A stretch of 46,809 bases of DNA from Leadbetterella byssophila_A (GCA_040394735.1 JBEBRR010000030.1:1-46809), one strand, 5' to 3'. Positions 9,173 through 17,368 are shown, counted from the stretch's first letter. The notes: generated by a model not told the origin, from the letters alone. A program made the numbers and translations.

Positions 9173-10150
9173 TTACGCTTCATAGGCCACCCGGGCAAAC
9201 TTATTCCTGTATTCAATGGGAGTAAGCCCGGTAACCTTTTTAAAGATGTCTCTGAAAGCCTTTGTATCGGTGTAACCTACATCAAACATGATTTCCGTTA
9301 CATTCTTCCTGGAAGCTTCAAAGAAATTTTTGGCAGCTTCTATTCTCACCCGTTGTATATACTCAATAGGAGTATTATTGGTAGCCTCCTTAAATCTTCT
9401 TTCAAAAGTTCTGCGGCCTGTATGAATTAAACCGGCTAAAGTTTCTATAGACAGCTTATCGGCATAGTGCGCTTCGATATAATCCTGCACTTTTTGAATA
9501 TCACTGTCGCTATGGTTCCGCTGGCCTTTGAAGATCGCAAACTGTGATTGGCTGTCCCGGCCGATATCCAGCGCAAAATATTTTGAGATCATGATGGCGG
9601 TTTCCCGGTCTGAAAACTTTTCAACCAGGTATAACACCAGGTTCCATAGACTGTTGGCTCCGCCGCTGCTGTAAATATTATTGTGCTCGGTAATGACGGC
9701 TCCGTCTTCCACTTCCACATCGGGATACCTCTCTTTGAATTCACTGACATGGGCCCAGTGGGTAGAGCATTTTTTGCCGCTGAGCAAGCCGGTTTCGGCC
9801 AGGAGAAAAGCACCTATGCATAAGCTGGCCAGGCCTGAGCCTTTCTCATACAGCTTTTTAAAATAGGGTATCGCTTCCGCATTGGCTTCAATACCTTTGA
9901 CGGTATCGCCGAAGACAGGCGGAATGATCAGCAGGTCTGTTTCGGTCACATTGCGGAGCAGGCGATGGGTTTTTACCATATATTCGCCGTTATTGGCAGG
10001 TACGTAGTCGTTTAGACCCACGTATTCCACCTTGAAAACGGGCTTTTTACCAAATGCGGTTAAAAACTCATTGGCAGTATGGAAAGTCCGGAACGGCGGT
10101 GTAACCGCTTCAATCACTCCGTATTCAGGTACAAAGACAGAAATCTGCAT
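9173..10150 (-). CDS. GlxA-family transcriptional regulator (DJ-1/PfpI domain plus AraC HTH)
   Basis: Transcription factor with an N-terminal DJ-1/PfpI-like glutamine amidotransferase domain (residues 1-185; putative nucleophile-elbow Cys111 in ASLCIGAFLLAETGLL, followed by THWAH) and a C-terminal AraC/XylS double helix-turn-helix (about 215-325; LAGLIHTGRRTFERRFKEATNNTPIEYIQ and the second helix VGYTDTKAFRDIFKKVTGLTP). The open frame extends to 10582, but residues before MQISVFVPEYG have no family similarity and overlap the divergent gene, so I use the ATG at 10150. It is divergent from the SRPBCC-DoxX-VOC operon and may control it. Ligand unknown. Confidence 0.93.
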   Translation of the reverse strand: MQISVFVPEYGVIEAVTPPFRTFHTANEFLTAFGKKPVFKVEYVGLNDYVPANNGEYMVKTHRLLRNVTETDLLIIPPVFGDTVKGIEANAEAIPYFKKLYEKGSGLASLCIGAFLLAETGLLSGKKCSTHWAHVSEFKERYPDVEVEDGAVITEHNNIYSSGGANSLWNLVLYLVEKFSDRETAIMISKYFALDIGRDSQSQFAIFKGQRNHSDSDIQKVQDYIEAHYADKLSIETLAGLIHTGRRTFERRFKEATNNTPIEYIQRVRIEAAKNFFEASRKNVTEIMFDVGYTDTKAFRDIFKKVTGLTPIEYRNKFARVAYEA

Positions 10151-10248
10151 GGCCTCAAAAGGTATTTGAACGCAAGGTAAAAATAGTTTGTCATAATTCA
10201 CCCCTGAAGTTGTCGTTTTCACAACAGCCGCGTTACTTCGTCCGACTG

Positions 10249-10256
10249 TAATTTTG
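10249..10256 (+). promoter_or_regulatory. Bacteroidota -7 element (TAATTTTG)
   Basis: An exact match to TAnnTTTG lies 26 bp before the ATG at 10283, in the divergent gap after the GlxA-type regulator. No good TTTG -33 box is seen at 17-23 bp, so only the -7 half is supported. It would start the SRPBCC-DoxX-VOC transcript. Confidence 0.5.
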
Positions 10257-10282
10257 CGATATAAAAAAACTAACGATTGACT

Positions 10283-10699
10283 ATGACACCAGTAACAAGA
10301 ATTACGGTAGAAGCAACGGCAAACGCTCCCGTAGAAAAGGTATGGAAGGCCTGGAATACACCGGCCGATATTATACAATGGAACACGCCTGACCCGAGCT
10401 GGCATACGCCCAGCAGTGAAAACGATCTGCGGGCAGGAGGTAGATTTAAAAACAGGATGGAAGCCCGGGACGGTAGCCTCGGCTTTGACTTTGAAGGGAT
10501 ATACGATACTGTGGAACTGTATAGAGAGATCTCCTATACCATGGCTGACGGAAGAAAATGTACTACGCTGTTTACCCCTCAAAACGGAACAACCAGGATA
10601 GAAACCACCTTTGACGCGGAAACAGAAAATGATCCTGAATTTCAGAAGCAGGGCTGGCAGGCGATATTGGATAACTTTGTAAGATACGTGGAATCCTGA
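10283..10699 (+). CDS. SRPBCC/AHSA1-domain protein
   Basis: START-like (SRPBCC) helix-grip protein of the AHSA1 (Aha1 C-terminal-like) family, 138 residues, cytoplasmic. Family features are visible: the N-terminal ITVEATANAPVEKVWKAWNTPADIIQWN, then DLRAGGRFKNRMEARDG, FEFEGIYDTVEL-type FDFEGIYDTVELYREISY, and the C-terminal QKQGWQAILDNFVRYVES. Start is the ATG at 10283, not the upstream TTG. Members bind hydrophobic small molecules; the ligand here is unknown. It is followed after 11 bp by a DoxX-like gene and then a VOC gene, a common small-operon grouping in Bacteroidota. Confidence 0.92.
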   Translation: MTPVTRITVEATANAPVEKVWKAWNTPADIIQWNTPDPSWHTPSSENDLRAGGRFKNRMEARDGSLGFDFEGIYDTVELYREISYTMADGRKCTTLFTPQNGTTRIETTFDAETENDPEFQKQGWQAILDNFVRYVES

Positions 10700-10710
10700 T
10701 CTTTACTCCG

Positions 10711-11085
10711 ATGAAAAAGAACAGAATCATCTTTTGGATAGCCACGGCCATCATTATTCTCTGGGAAGGGGTTATGCCGCTGGGTACCCTGCTGTTTGCC
10801 CCCGAATATGCCAATATGGGTACAAAACCGCTGGGTTATCCGGATTACTTTGCCTATACGCTGATCATCTGTAAAGTACTGGGCGTCTTTGCTGTTGCCT
10901 ATCCGAAGACACCCGCCCGCTTAAAGGAGTGGGCGTATGCAGGGCTCACCTTTACCCTGATCTTTGCCTTCATCAGCCACGCCTGTGTCGATAAAAATAT
11001 CGGGTTTATGCTGATGCCGTTGGTGGTGCTGGGCATTCTTGCGGTTTCATACGGTTATGACCGCAAAATCCGGGCCGAAGGCTGA
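10711..11085 (+). CDS. DoxX-like four-helix membrane protein
   Basis: Small inner-membrane protein of the DoxX-like family, 124 residues with four predicted hydrophobic helices (about residues 6-27, 46-64, 73-92 and 96-116). The family-typical GYPDYFAYTLIICKVLG motif sits at the second helix, and LKEWAYAGLTFTLIFAFISH forms the third. Function is not established for this branch. It lies in the middle of the operon between the SRPBCC and VOC genes, 11 bp and 22 bp away respectively, so co-transcription is likely. Confidence 0.88.
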   Translation: MKKNRIIFWIATAIIILWEGVMPLGTLLFAPEYANMGTKPLGYPDYFAYTLIICKVLGVFAVAYPKTPARLKEWAYAGLTFTLIFAFISHACVDKNIGFMLMPLVVLGILAVSYGYDRKIRAEG

Positions 11086-11107
11086 GGTTCGATAATTACT
11101 TGACCTT

Positions 11108-11491
11108 ATGGCTGATCAGGGGAAATTTGTGAGTGGGGTCTTTATTACCTTTTCCGGGAATTGCAGGAAAGCGCTTACCTGGTACCAGACCTGCTTTGGC
11201 GGTACATTGCAATTTGAAACGGTTGAATTGCAGGGTTATGCGGAAATGCCGGTTGTCAGCGGTTCATTGTTTTCCGAAAGCATCATTATTCATGGATCAG
11301 ACCTGGTATACAATGAAGGAAGAATCCTCGGGAATTATATAGCTGTTTTCCTGCATTGCAAGACTGCGGCTGACCGGCAGGCGTTGATTCAGAAGCTTGA
11401 AGGGGATGAAAAAGGTCCCGGAGGCTGTAACGGCCGGGAACTGGTGGAAATAACCGACCCGTTTGATGTGAGGTGGATATTAAGCGTTTAA
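11108..11491 (+). CDS. VOC (glyoxalase/PhnB-like) family protein
   Basis: Vicinal-oxygen-chelate fold protein of 127 residues resembling the PhnB/3-demethylubiquinone methyltransferase-like group. Visible features are the opening strand GVFITFSGNCRKALTWYQTCFGG, the central FSESIIIHGSDLVY, and the terminal VEITDPFDVRWILSV typical of the family. No clear set of metal ligands can be assigned. It is the last gene of the SRPBCC-DoxX-VOC unit and is followed after 31 bp by a strong terminator. Substrate unknown. Confidence 0.85.
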   Translation: MADQGKFVSGVFITFSGNCRKALTWYQTCFGGTLQFETVELQGYAEMPVVSGSLFSESIIIHGSDLVYNEGRILGNYIAVFLHCKTAADRQALIQKLEGDEKGPGGCNGRELVEITDPFDVRWILSV

Positions 11492-11522
11492 GATTGTTCA
11501 GAAAAGCGTTTTGAAAAAGGAA

Positions 11523-11546
11523 AGCCCGGCGAAGCCGGGCTTTTTT
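11523..11546 (+). terminator. Rho-independent terminator after the VOC gene
   Basis: An 8-bp G+C-rich stem (AGCCCGGC/GCCGGGCT) with a GAA loop is followed by six T residues. It ends the SRPBCC-DoxX-VOC operon. The A run on the other side is short, so it may only weakly terminate the tRNA transcript coming from the other strand. Confidence 0.9.
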
Positions 11547-11553
11547 CGGATAG

Positions 11554-11625
11554 TGGTCTCAGCGGGAATCGAACCCACATCTAAAGTTTAGGAAACTTCT
11601 ATTCTATCCGTTGAACTATGAGACC
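11554..11625 (-). tRNA. tRNA-Arg (anticodon CCU)
   Basis: The minus strand folds into a full cloverleaf: acceptor GGTCTCA/TGAGACC, D arm GTTC...GAAT, anticodon stem GAAGT/ACTTT with the seven-base loop TTCCTAA, variable AGAT, and T arm GTGGG-TTCGATT-CCCGC, then discriminator A. The CCA end is not encoded. Anticodon CCU reads AGG (arginine). It lies between convergent terminators and may form its own transcript or follow the lgt-proA operon. Confidence 0.95.
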
Positions 11626-11681
11626 TCCTTTTCGGACTGCAAATGTCGGAAAACTTGCGCAAATTTGAAAATATACGGAAA

Positions 11682-11705
11682 CAAAAATCCCCGGCAGGGC
11701 CGGGG
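11682..11705 (-). terminator. Terminator at the end of the lgt-AKR-proA operon
   Basis: Read on the minus strand, a 7-bp G+C stem (CCCCGGC/GCCGGGG, arms 11689-11695 and 11699-11705) is followed by ATTTTTGT. It lies about 136 bp past the proA stop and before the tRNA gene, the position expected for the operon's terminator. Confidence 0.7.
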
Positions 11706-11841
11706 GTCTTTGAAGATTATTACCAATATGTATGAAGATAAATGCTGTTTGATCTCCTATGCAAAATTGCACTATCAGTATTAACTCAATATTACGGGAG
11801 TATTAAGAATTGCGGCCGTTAACAGTTTTATTCAGCATAGC

Positions 11842-13089
11842 TCACCACCGCACCTGCCCGTCACCTACAGCCACCCACTTCTCTGTCACCAGCTTTTCCA
11901 GGGCAAAAGGCCCGCGGGCGTGGAGCTTCTGGGTAGAAATACCGATCTCGGCACCCAGGCCGAATTCTCCGCCGTCGGTAAAGCGCGTGGAAGCGTTATG
12001 ATATACCGCGGCAGCATCCACTTCGTCAAGGAAACGTTCGGCTATGGCCGGATCCCGGGTGACAATGGCTTCCGAATGCCGTGAAGAATATTCGCGGATA
12101 TGGTCCAGGGCCTCGTCCGGGCTGTTCACCGTTTTTACGGATACCTTGAAGTCAAGCCATTCCTTCCCGAAGTCTTCTGCCTGTGCCGGTCTTACCCGGA
12201 AGCTTTCCTTTTGGAAGTAGGGGAAAGCGGTGTTATCCGCATAAACTTCGATCGCATATTTTTCAAAGCCGGCTTTCAGCCTGGGAACCAGCTCATGCGC
12301 AACAGCAGCATCAAGAATCACGCAGTCGAGAGAATTGCATACCGAAGGGCGCGAAGCCTTGGCATTGACGATGATCTCCGCCGCCATGTCGGTATCCGCG
12401 GTTTTTTCTACATATATATGGCATACGCCGGCGCCGGTTTCAATGGTAGGGATGCGGGAATTTTCCCGTACAAAGTGGATCAGGCCCTGAGAACCTCTGG
12501 GGATGATGAGGTCTACATACCGGTCGGCCTGGAGCAGCTCGGTCATGAACTTCCGGTCGGTGGGAAGAAGCAGTACCACCTCTTCCGGCAGCCCGTTTTC
12601 CTGGAGTGCCTGGTGGATCAGTTGTACGAAGATCCGGTTAGAACAGTGGGCTTCTTTTCCTCCTTTCAGCACGGCTGCATTTCCGGAAAGGAGGCAAAGC
12701 GCCGCCACATCGATGGTTACGTTCGGGCGCGACTCAAAAATAGCGCCCACCACACCCATCGGGGTGGTGACTTTCTTTAGCCGTATGCCGTTGGGCAGGG
12801 TCTTTTCCAGCAGCACTTTCCCTGCCGGATCCTCCAGACGGCTTACTTCCAGGAGCGAATCTGCCAAAGCATGAATCCGGGTTTCATCCAAAAGCAGGCG
12901 GTCGTATTTAGCATCTCCCTTATCCATCCGGTCGAGATCCTTTCGGTTTTCGGTAAGTATAATAGGTACATTTTCCCTGAGCAGATCTGCCAGACCCGTC
13001 AGGACCTGCGCTCTTTGCGAGCGGGTAGACCGGCGGAGCTTCGCCGCCTCCCTGCTGGTTTTCTGTAGTTCGGGGAGTATACTTTCCAT
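11842..13089 (-). CDS. proA: Gamma-glutamyl phosphate reductase
   Basis: NADPH-dependent reduction of gamma-glutamyl phosphate to glutamate semialdehyde in proline synthesis, cytoplasmic. Length 415 is typical. The aldehyde-dehydrogenase fold is clear: VTTPMGVVGAIFESRPNV near 107-123, LCLLSGNAAVLKGGKEA near 131-147, the IPRGSQGLI motif near 196-204, and the catalytic Cys251 in SRPSVCNSLDCVIL. The C-terminal TRFTDGGEFGLGAEIGISTQKLHARGP matches the family. It is the last gene of a minus-strand operon (6 bp after the aldo/keto reductase). The usual partner proB (glutamate kinase) is not in this window. Confidence 0.97.
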   Translation of the reverse strand: MESILPELQKTSREAAKLRRSTRSQRAQVLTGLADLLRENVPIILTENRKDLDRMDKGDAKYDRLLLDETRIHALADSLLEVSRLEDPAGKVLLEKTLPNGIRLKKVTTPMGVVGAIFESRPNVTIDVAALCLLSGNAAVLKGGKEAHCSNRIFVQLIHQALQENGLPEEVVLLLPTDRKFMTELLQADRYVDLIIPRGSQGLIHFVRENSRIPTIETGAGVCHIYVEKTADTDMAAEIIVNAKASRPSVCNSLDCVILDAAVAHELVPRLKAGFEKYAIEVYADNTAFPYFQKESFRVRPAQAEDFGKEWLDFKVSVKTVNSPDEALDHIREYSSRHSEAIVTRDPAIAERFLDEVDAAAVYHNASTRFTDGGEFGLGAEIGISTQKLHARGPFALEKLVTEKWVAVGDGQVRW

Positions 13090-13094
13090 AAGGT

Positions 13095-14042
13095 TTAATG
13101 TTTTATCCAGTTCGGATTAGTGAGAGGCAGGGCCTCTTTTATGCGTATTTGAAGCTCTTCACTCAAAGGCCCGAGCTCCAGGGCCTGCATATTGCTCTCC
13201 AACTGAAGCCGGCTTCTCATTCCGGGAATCACGAAGGCAACTGCCGGATGATACAAAACATACCGCAGGGCGGAGGTGCTGATTCCGCCGGGCAGCCCGT
13301 TGAGAAAAGAAAGCTTTCTGACAGCCGCTTCATACCAGTCCCGGTCAGCGGTTCCCACGGCTGAACGGATATCCGTTTCGCCGAAGGTCAGCCCCGGGTT
13401 TTTCAGAAACTTTTCCGAAAGAAAACCGGATGCCAGCGGAACCCGCGCTATAAACCTGTAGCGGTGAAAAGCCGGATGAAGAAAGACCTGTTCTTCAGCC
13501 CGTCGGTCCAATATATTGAAAATGGCTTCTATAGTATCTCCGAAGCCTGCGTTCAGGACATTTTCAGCCCCTTTCAGGCTTCTTACACTTACACCGTAGC
13601 AGGTTATTATACCCCGGCTTTTAAGCATTTCAAAAGGGGTAGGGTCAAATGACCCGTAATCAAAGTCATCGGGCGGACCGTGCAAAAGCAGGGTGTCCAG
13701 GCAGTCTGACTGCAGGCGTTCCAGGCTTTCTTCTACTGAACGGAGCAGGGTATCTGCCGAGAAATCAAGGTACGCTTCCCCTTTCGTGCTTTCGTAGCTT
13801 CCGTACTTGGTACACACCTTCAGACCGGAAGCACCGGTTTCAGAAAATGCACTTCCCAGCAGCCGTTCTGATTGCCCTTTTCCATAACCCGGGGCAGTGT
13901 CGAAAAAAGTAATGCCTTTTTCAAGAGCTTCCAGGAGGGTTTTCCGGATTTCGGCCTCATCCAGCTTTCCCCAGCCGGTCTGTCTTCCGCCGAAAATACA
14001 TTCTCCCCCAAGCTGCCACGCCCCGAAACCCAGTTTCATCAT
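13095..14042 (-). CDS. Aldo/keto reductase
   Basis: NAD(P)H-dependent oxidoreductase with an AKR TIM barrel, 315 residues. The catalytic tetrad is visible: Asp48 and Tyr53 in FFDTAPGYGKGQSE, Lys79 in KVCTKYG, and His in LDTLLLHGPP. The C-terminal LRYVLYHPAVAFVIPGMRS is the usual cofactor segment. The start ATG overlaps the lgt stop by one base (TAATG); a second ATG follows directly, so the start may be 14042 or 14039. Sandwiched between lgt and proA, its substrate is not revealed by context. Confidence 0.93.
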   Translation of the reverse strand: MMKLGFGAWQLGGECIFGGRQTGWGKLDEAEIRKTLLEALEKGITFFDTAPGYGKGQSERLLGSAFSETGASGLKVCTKYGSYESTKGEAYLDFSADTLLRSVEESLERLQSDCLDTLLLHGPPDDFDYGSFDPTPFEMLKSRGIITCYGVSVRSLKGAENVLNAGFGDTIEAIFNILDRRAEEQVFLHPAFHRYRFIARVPLASGFLSEKFLKNPGLTFGETDIRSAVGTADRDWYEAAVRKLSFLNGLPGGISTSALRYVLYHPAVAFVIPGMRSRLQLESNMQALELGPLSEELQIRIKEALPLTNPNWIKH

Positions 14043-14860
14043 TATGTGGGTTTAGGCACATTCCGGAACGACCGGATCAGGAAATATAAGCCGATCAGTA
14101 CCGCCGGGATGCTCAGAATCTGCCCCATATTAAGCTTCATCGTCTCTTCAAAAGCCACCTGGTTTTCTTTGGTAAATTCATAGAAAAACCGCAGCCCGAA
14201 TATCCAGATAAAGAATATGCCGGTAAGTGAGCCCTGGGGTGTCTTCTCCCGCCACTTATTATACAGCAGGATCAGGATGATGAAAATCACGAGACAGGAG
14301 ATGGATTCATACAACTGCGAAGGATGCCTGGGTACCTGGGTAAACTCAAAATTCTGCTTAAAGATCACGCCGAACGGACCGTCAGTAGGTTTCCCCACGA
14401 TCTCCGAATTCATAAAATTGCCGAAACGGATAAACGCCCCGCCCAGCGCCGACACGATCACCAGCCGGTCAGTCAGCCAGAGATAGCTGTATTCCGGATG
14501 TTTCCGCCGGAAAAGAAACAAGCCGATCAGCACCCCGAATGCAGCGCCGTGGCTGGCCAGTCCGGCATAGGGAGGCATCAGCATATCATAGAGGAAAGCT
14601 CCCGGATTATCCAAAAAATGATTGCCTTCATAAAAGACATAATGTCCGATGCGCGCGCCCAGCACAATAGAAAGAATCATGGTCAGCAGGAGGGCATCCA
14701 GGTCTTTGCTGTCTTTTTTCTCAATCTTGAAAGCCCAGGCGATAATCTGGTATCCGATCACAAATCCCAGGGCAAAAAGCAAACCGTACCATCTGATCTC
14801 AAAATTTCCGATTTTCAGGATAGTGGGTGAAACATCCCACACGATCTGGGCTAAAGTCAT
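14042..14860 (-). CDS. lgt: Prolipoprotein diacylglyceryl transferase
   Basis: Inner-membrane enzyme that transfers diacylglycerol from phosphatidylglycerol to the lipobox cysteine of prolipoproteins. The frame is open to 15028, but the upstream part is not family-like; I use the ATG at 14860 (MTLAQIVWDVSPTILKIGNFEIRWYGL), giving 272 residues and about seven membrane segments. The Lgt signature is present as GGAFIRFGNFMNSEIVG with the key Arg and Asn. HGAAFG in helix 4 and RHPSQLYE also fit. First gene of the operon lgt-AKR-proA. The window encodes many lipoproteins that would be its substrates. Confidence 0.96.
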   Translation of the reverse strand: MTLAQIVWDVSPTILKIGNFEIRWYGLLFALGFVIGYQIIAWAFKIEKKDSKDLDALLLTMILSIVLGARIGHYVFYEGNHFLDNPGAFLYDMLMPPYAGLASHGAAFGVLIGLFLFRRKHPEYSYLWLTDRLVIVSALGGAFIRFGNFMNSEIVGKPTDGPFGVIFKQNFEFTQVPRHPSQLYESISCLVIFIILILLYNKWREKTPQGSLTGIFFIWIFGLRFFYEFTKENQVAFEETMKLNMGQILSIPAVLIGLYFLIRSFRNVPKPT

Positions 14861-14967
14861 ATTTATTCCGATTATAGGACCGTAAAAATACAAGGAAAAT
14901 GCTGAAGTAAGGGAAAGGTATGGTTTTATTTTATCAGGAAGAGCCCAAAATAAAGTATGTCTGCAGG

Positions 14968-14997
14968 TTTTATTTTTAATTTTAATTCCTACATTTG
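14968..14997 (+). promoter_or_regulatory. Likely promoter of argC-argD
   Basis: TACATTTG at 14990-14997 matches the Bacteroidota -7 element TAnnTTTG, and a TTTT at 14968-14971 lies 18 bp upstream as a near -33 box. This predicts a leader of about 110 bases before the argC ATG. Confidence 0.5.
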
Positions 14998-15112
14998 TGT
15001 CAAACTTCTGTTTGGCATTTGAGCGCAATCGGCTACATACAGACTCCCCGAGCCGGGCACCGACGATAGGCCCAGTGCATCTTCTTTTGTTTCATCTGTT
15101 AATTACTATTTC

Positions 15113-16078
15113 ATGAATTCCATAAAAGTTGGAATCATAGGAGCGGCCGGTTACACCGGTGGCGAGCTTCTGCGGATTCTTATCCATCACCCCCAGGCAG
15201 AAATTGTTTTTGCCAACTCCCGGAGCCAGGCAGGAAAACCTGTTTATGAAACCCATACCGATCTTCTGGGCGACACCGACCTGGCATTTACGTCAGCGCT
15301 TCCCTTTGAAGAAGCAGACGTGATCTTTCTGTGTTCCGGACACGGGCAGTCGAAGAAGTTTCTTGAACAGAACGCTGTTCCGGCTAACCTGAAGATGATT
15401 GACCTCAGCACCGACTACCGCGATGAGTCTGAAGGGTTTGTGTACGGCTTACCCGAGCTTAACCGCGAGAGAATCCGGCCGGCCCGTAAAGTGGCGAATC
15501 CCGGCTGCTTTGCCACTACCGTGCAGCTGGCGTTGCTGCCCCTGGCCCGTGCCGGCCGGCTGGGTGAGGTGCATGTATCGGCCATCACCGGCTCTACCGG
15601 TGCCGGTCAGGCGCTCAGCGCTTCCACCCATTTTTCATGGCGGAATAACAATGTGTCTGTTTACAAAGCTTTCACCCATCAGCACCTGGCCGAAATCCGC
15701 CAGAGCCTGAACCAGCTTCAGAACGGTTTCTCGGAAGAGATCAACTTCCTTCCTTACCGGGGAAATTTTACGCGGGGCATTATGGCCAATGTGTACATGA
15801 ACTTTGAGGGCAGCCTGGAAGAAGCGCAGCACCTTTTTGAAAGCTATTATGAAGGGCATCCGTTTACGCACATTTCCCGACGACCGATAGACGTGAAGCA
15901 GGTAGTGAACTCCAATAAATGTATCCTGGAATTGCAGAAGCACGGTAAAAAGCTGCTGATTACCTCTATCACCGACAACCTGCTGAAAGGAGCGTCGGGA
16001 CAGGCCGTGCAGAACATGAATCTCATGTTCGGACTGGACGAAAAAACAGGCCTTCATCTTAAAACCATTTCTTTCTGA
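15113..16078 (+). CDS. argC: N-acetyl-gamma-glutamyl-phosphate reductase
   Basis: Third step of arginine synthesis: NADPH-dependent reduction of the N-acyl-gamma-glutamyl phosphate. In Bacteroidota the acyl group can be succinyl, so the acyl specificity is open. The 321-residue protein begins with the dinucleotide-binding GIIGAAGYTGGELLRIL, has the catalytic Cys132 in VANPGCFATTVQLALLP, and the HLAEI segment near residue 200 includes the catalytic-site His. Two bases separate it from argD, so the genes are co-transcribed. The other arg genes often clustered with these in Bacteroidota are not in the window. Confidence 0.97.
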   Translation: MNSIKVGIIGAAGYTGGELLRILIHHPQAEIVFANSRSQAGKPVYETHTDLLGDTDLAFTSALPFEEADVIFLCSGHGQSKKFLEQNAVPANLKMIDLSTDYRDESEGFVYGLPELNRERIRPARKVANPGCFATTVQLALLPLARAGRLGEVHVSAITGSTGAGQALSASTHFSWRNNNVSVYKAFTHQHLAEIRQSLNQLQNGFSEEINFLPYRGNFTRGIMANVYMNFEGSLEEAQHLFESYYEGHPFTHISRRPIDVKQVVNSNKCILELQKHGKKLLITSITDNLLKGASGQAVQNMNLMFGLDEKTGLHLKTISF

Positions 16079-16080
16079 AA

Positions 16081-17202
16081 ATGAAATTATTTGACGTATA
16101 TCCGATCAATGCCATTGAGCCGGTAAAAGCACTGGGCAGCAAAATCTGGGACAGTCACGGTACCGAATACCTTGATCTTTATGGCGGACATGCCGTGATT
16201 TCCATCGGCCATTCACATCCGCATTATGTACAAAAAGTAAGTGATCAGCTGGCGAAGCTGGCCTTTTATTCCAATTCGGTGGAAATCCCACTCCAGCAGG
16301 AGCTGGCCACTAAGCTGGGGGAACTTTCCGGCCTGGATGAGTACAGCCTTTTCCTGGTGAACTCAGGCGCGGAAGCCAACGAAAATGCGCTGAAGCTGGC
16401 CTCCTTTCATACCGGCCGCACCAAAATAGTGGCCTTTACCAAAGCCTTTCACGGGCGTACCTCCGCTGCGGTAGCTGTTACGGATAACCCGGCTATCAAA
16501 GCGCCGCTGAATTTTGCAGGTCATGTGCAGTTTGTACCTTTTAACGATACGGAGGCCGTTAAGGCTGCGGTAGATGAAGATACCTGTGCGGTGATTGTGG
16601 AAGGCATCCAGGGAGTAGGCGGCATCCAGGTGGCTACCGGAGAATTCCTCAAAGCCATCCGTGAAGCCTGTGACAAGACCGGGGCCGTGATGATCCATGA
16701 CTCCGTGCAGTGCGGATACGGGCGCAGCGGAGAGTTTTTTTCCTTTCAGCATTACGGAGTAAAGCCTGATATTATCTCCATGGCCAAAGGTATGGGTAAC
16801 GGTTTCCCCATCGGCGGTATTCTCATTGCACCGGAGTTTCAGGCTAAGCACGGCCTGTTGGGCACCACTTTCGGCGGGAATCACCTGGCCTGTGCAGCGG
16901 GGATTGCCGTACTGGATGTGATGAAAGACGAACGGCTGACCGAAAATGCGGCACAGGTGGGTTCCTACCTGATCAGTGAGCTGAAAGGTTTTTCCGGGAT
17001 CCGGGAAGTGCGGGGCCGCGGACTGATGATCGGCATAGAACTGGATGAGCCCGTGAGTACCACCCGCAAAAAGCTCCTGGAAGACGATAAGATTTTTACA
17101 GGTGTGGCGGGTAACAATATCATCCGTCTGCTACCGGCTCTTTCTCTGGGAAAAGCGCATGCGACGAGGTTTTTGGAGTGCTTAAGGCAATATGTAAGAT
17201 AA
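16081..17202 (+). CDS. argD: Acetylornithine (or succinylornithine) aminotransferase
   Basis: Class III PLP aminotransferase acting in arginine synthesis, cytoplasmic, 373 residues (family usually 375-400). The PLP lysine is K236 in IISMAKGMGNGFPIGG; NSGAEANENALKLA (about 94-107) binds the phosphate. The cofactor-ring aspartate is D207, but the usual D-E motif reads HDSVQCGYGRSG, with Ser in place of Glu. Other blocks are normal (FTKAFHGRT, TTFGGNHLACAAG). Co-transcribed with argC. The chemistry is fairly sure; the acyl-group specificity is not. Confidence 0.94.
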   Translation: MKLFDVYPINAIEPVKALGSKIWDSHGTEYLDLYGGHAVISIGHSHPHYVQKVSDQLAKLAFYSNSVEIPLQQELATKLGELSGLDEYSLFLVNSGAEANENALKLASFHTGRTKIVAFTKAFHGRTSAAVAVTDNPAIKAPLNFAGHVQFVPFNDTEAVKAAVDEDTCAVIVEGIQGVGGIQVATGEFLKAIREACDKTGAVMIHDSVQCGYGRSGEFFSFQHYGVKPDIISMAKGMGNGFPIGGILIAPEFQAKHGLLGTTFGGNHLACAAGIAVLDVMKDERLTENAAQVGSYLISELKGFSGIREVRGRGLMIGIELDEPVSTTRKKLLEDDKIFTGVAGNNIIRLLPALSLGKAHATRFLECLRQYVR

Positions 17203-17231
17203 TTTTTCACCAGGGGGTGTTCTCCTGGCGC

Positions 17232-17359
17232 CCTTCGACAGGCTCAGGGTGACACTGGCAAGGTTTCCGGCCGGGGCTCCCTGTTAGGTGGTTGGACCCT
17301 CCTGACAGAAACCTTGCTTGCTCATTGCATAACCACTATCACCCTGAGCGTGCCGAAGG
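17232..17359. repeat. Intergenic nested inverted repeat (CCTTCGACAGGCTCAGGGTGA type)
   Basis: Arm 17232-17252 pairs with 17339-17359 (19 of 21 positions), and inside it the ten-base GCAAGGTTTC at 17258-17267 pairs perfectly with GAAACCTTGC at 17308-17317. It fills the gap between the convergent argD and Gfo/Idh/MocA genes. The outer arm is a sequence often seen dispersed in bacterial genomes as REP-like units. It may act as a bidirectional transcription end or be a non-autonomous mobile element. Confidence 0.75.
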
Positions 17360-17368
17360 GGCATATTC

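Noticed and set aside
12100..12780. A 226-codon open frame on the plus strand
   Set aside because: It lies entirely opposite proA, whose motifs are all intact, and its translation has no family-like blocks.
11842..17202. Proline and arginine genes as one amino-acid operon
   Set aside because: proA is in a minus-strand operon with lgt, while argC-argD run on the plus strand from their own promoter; they are only neighbours.
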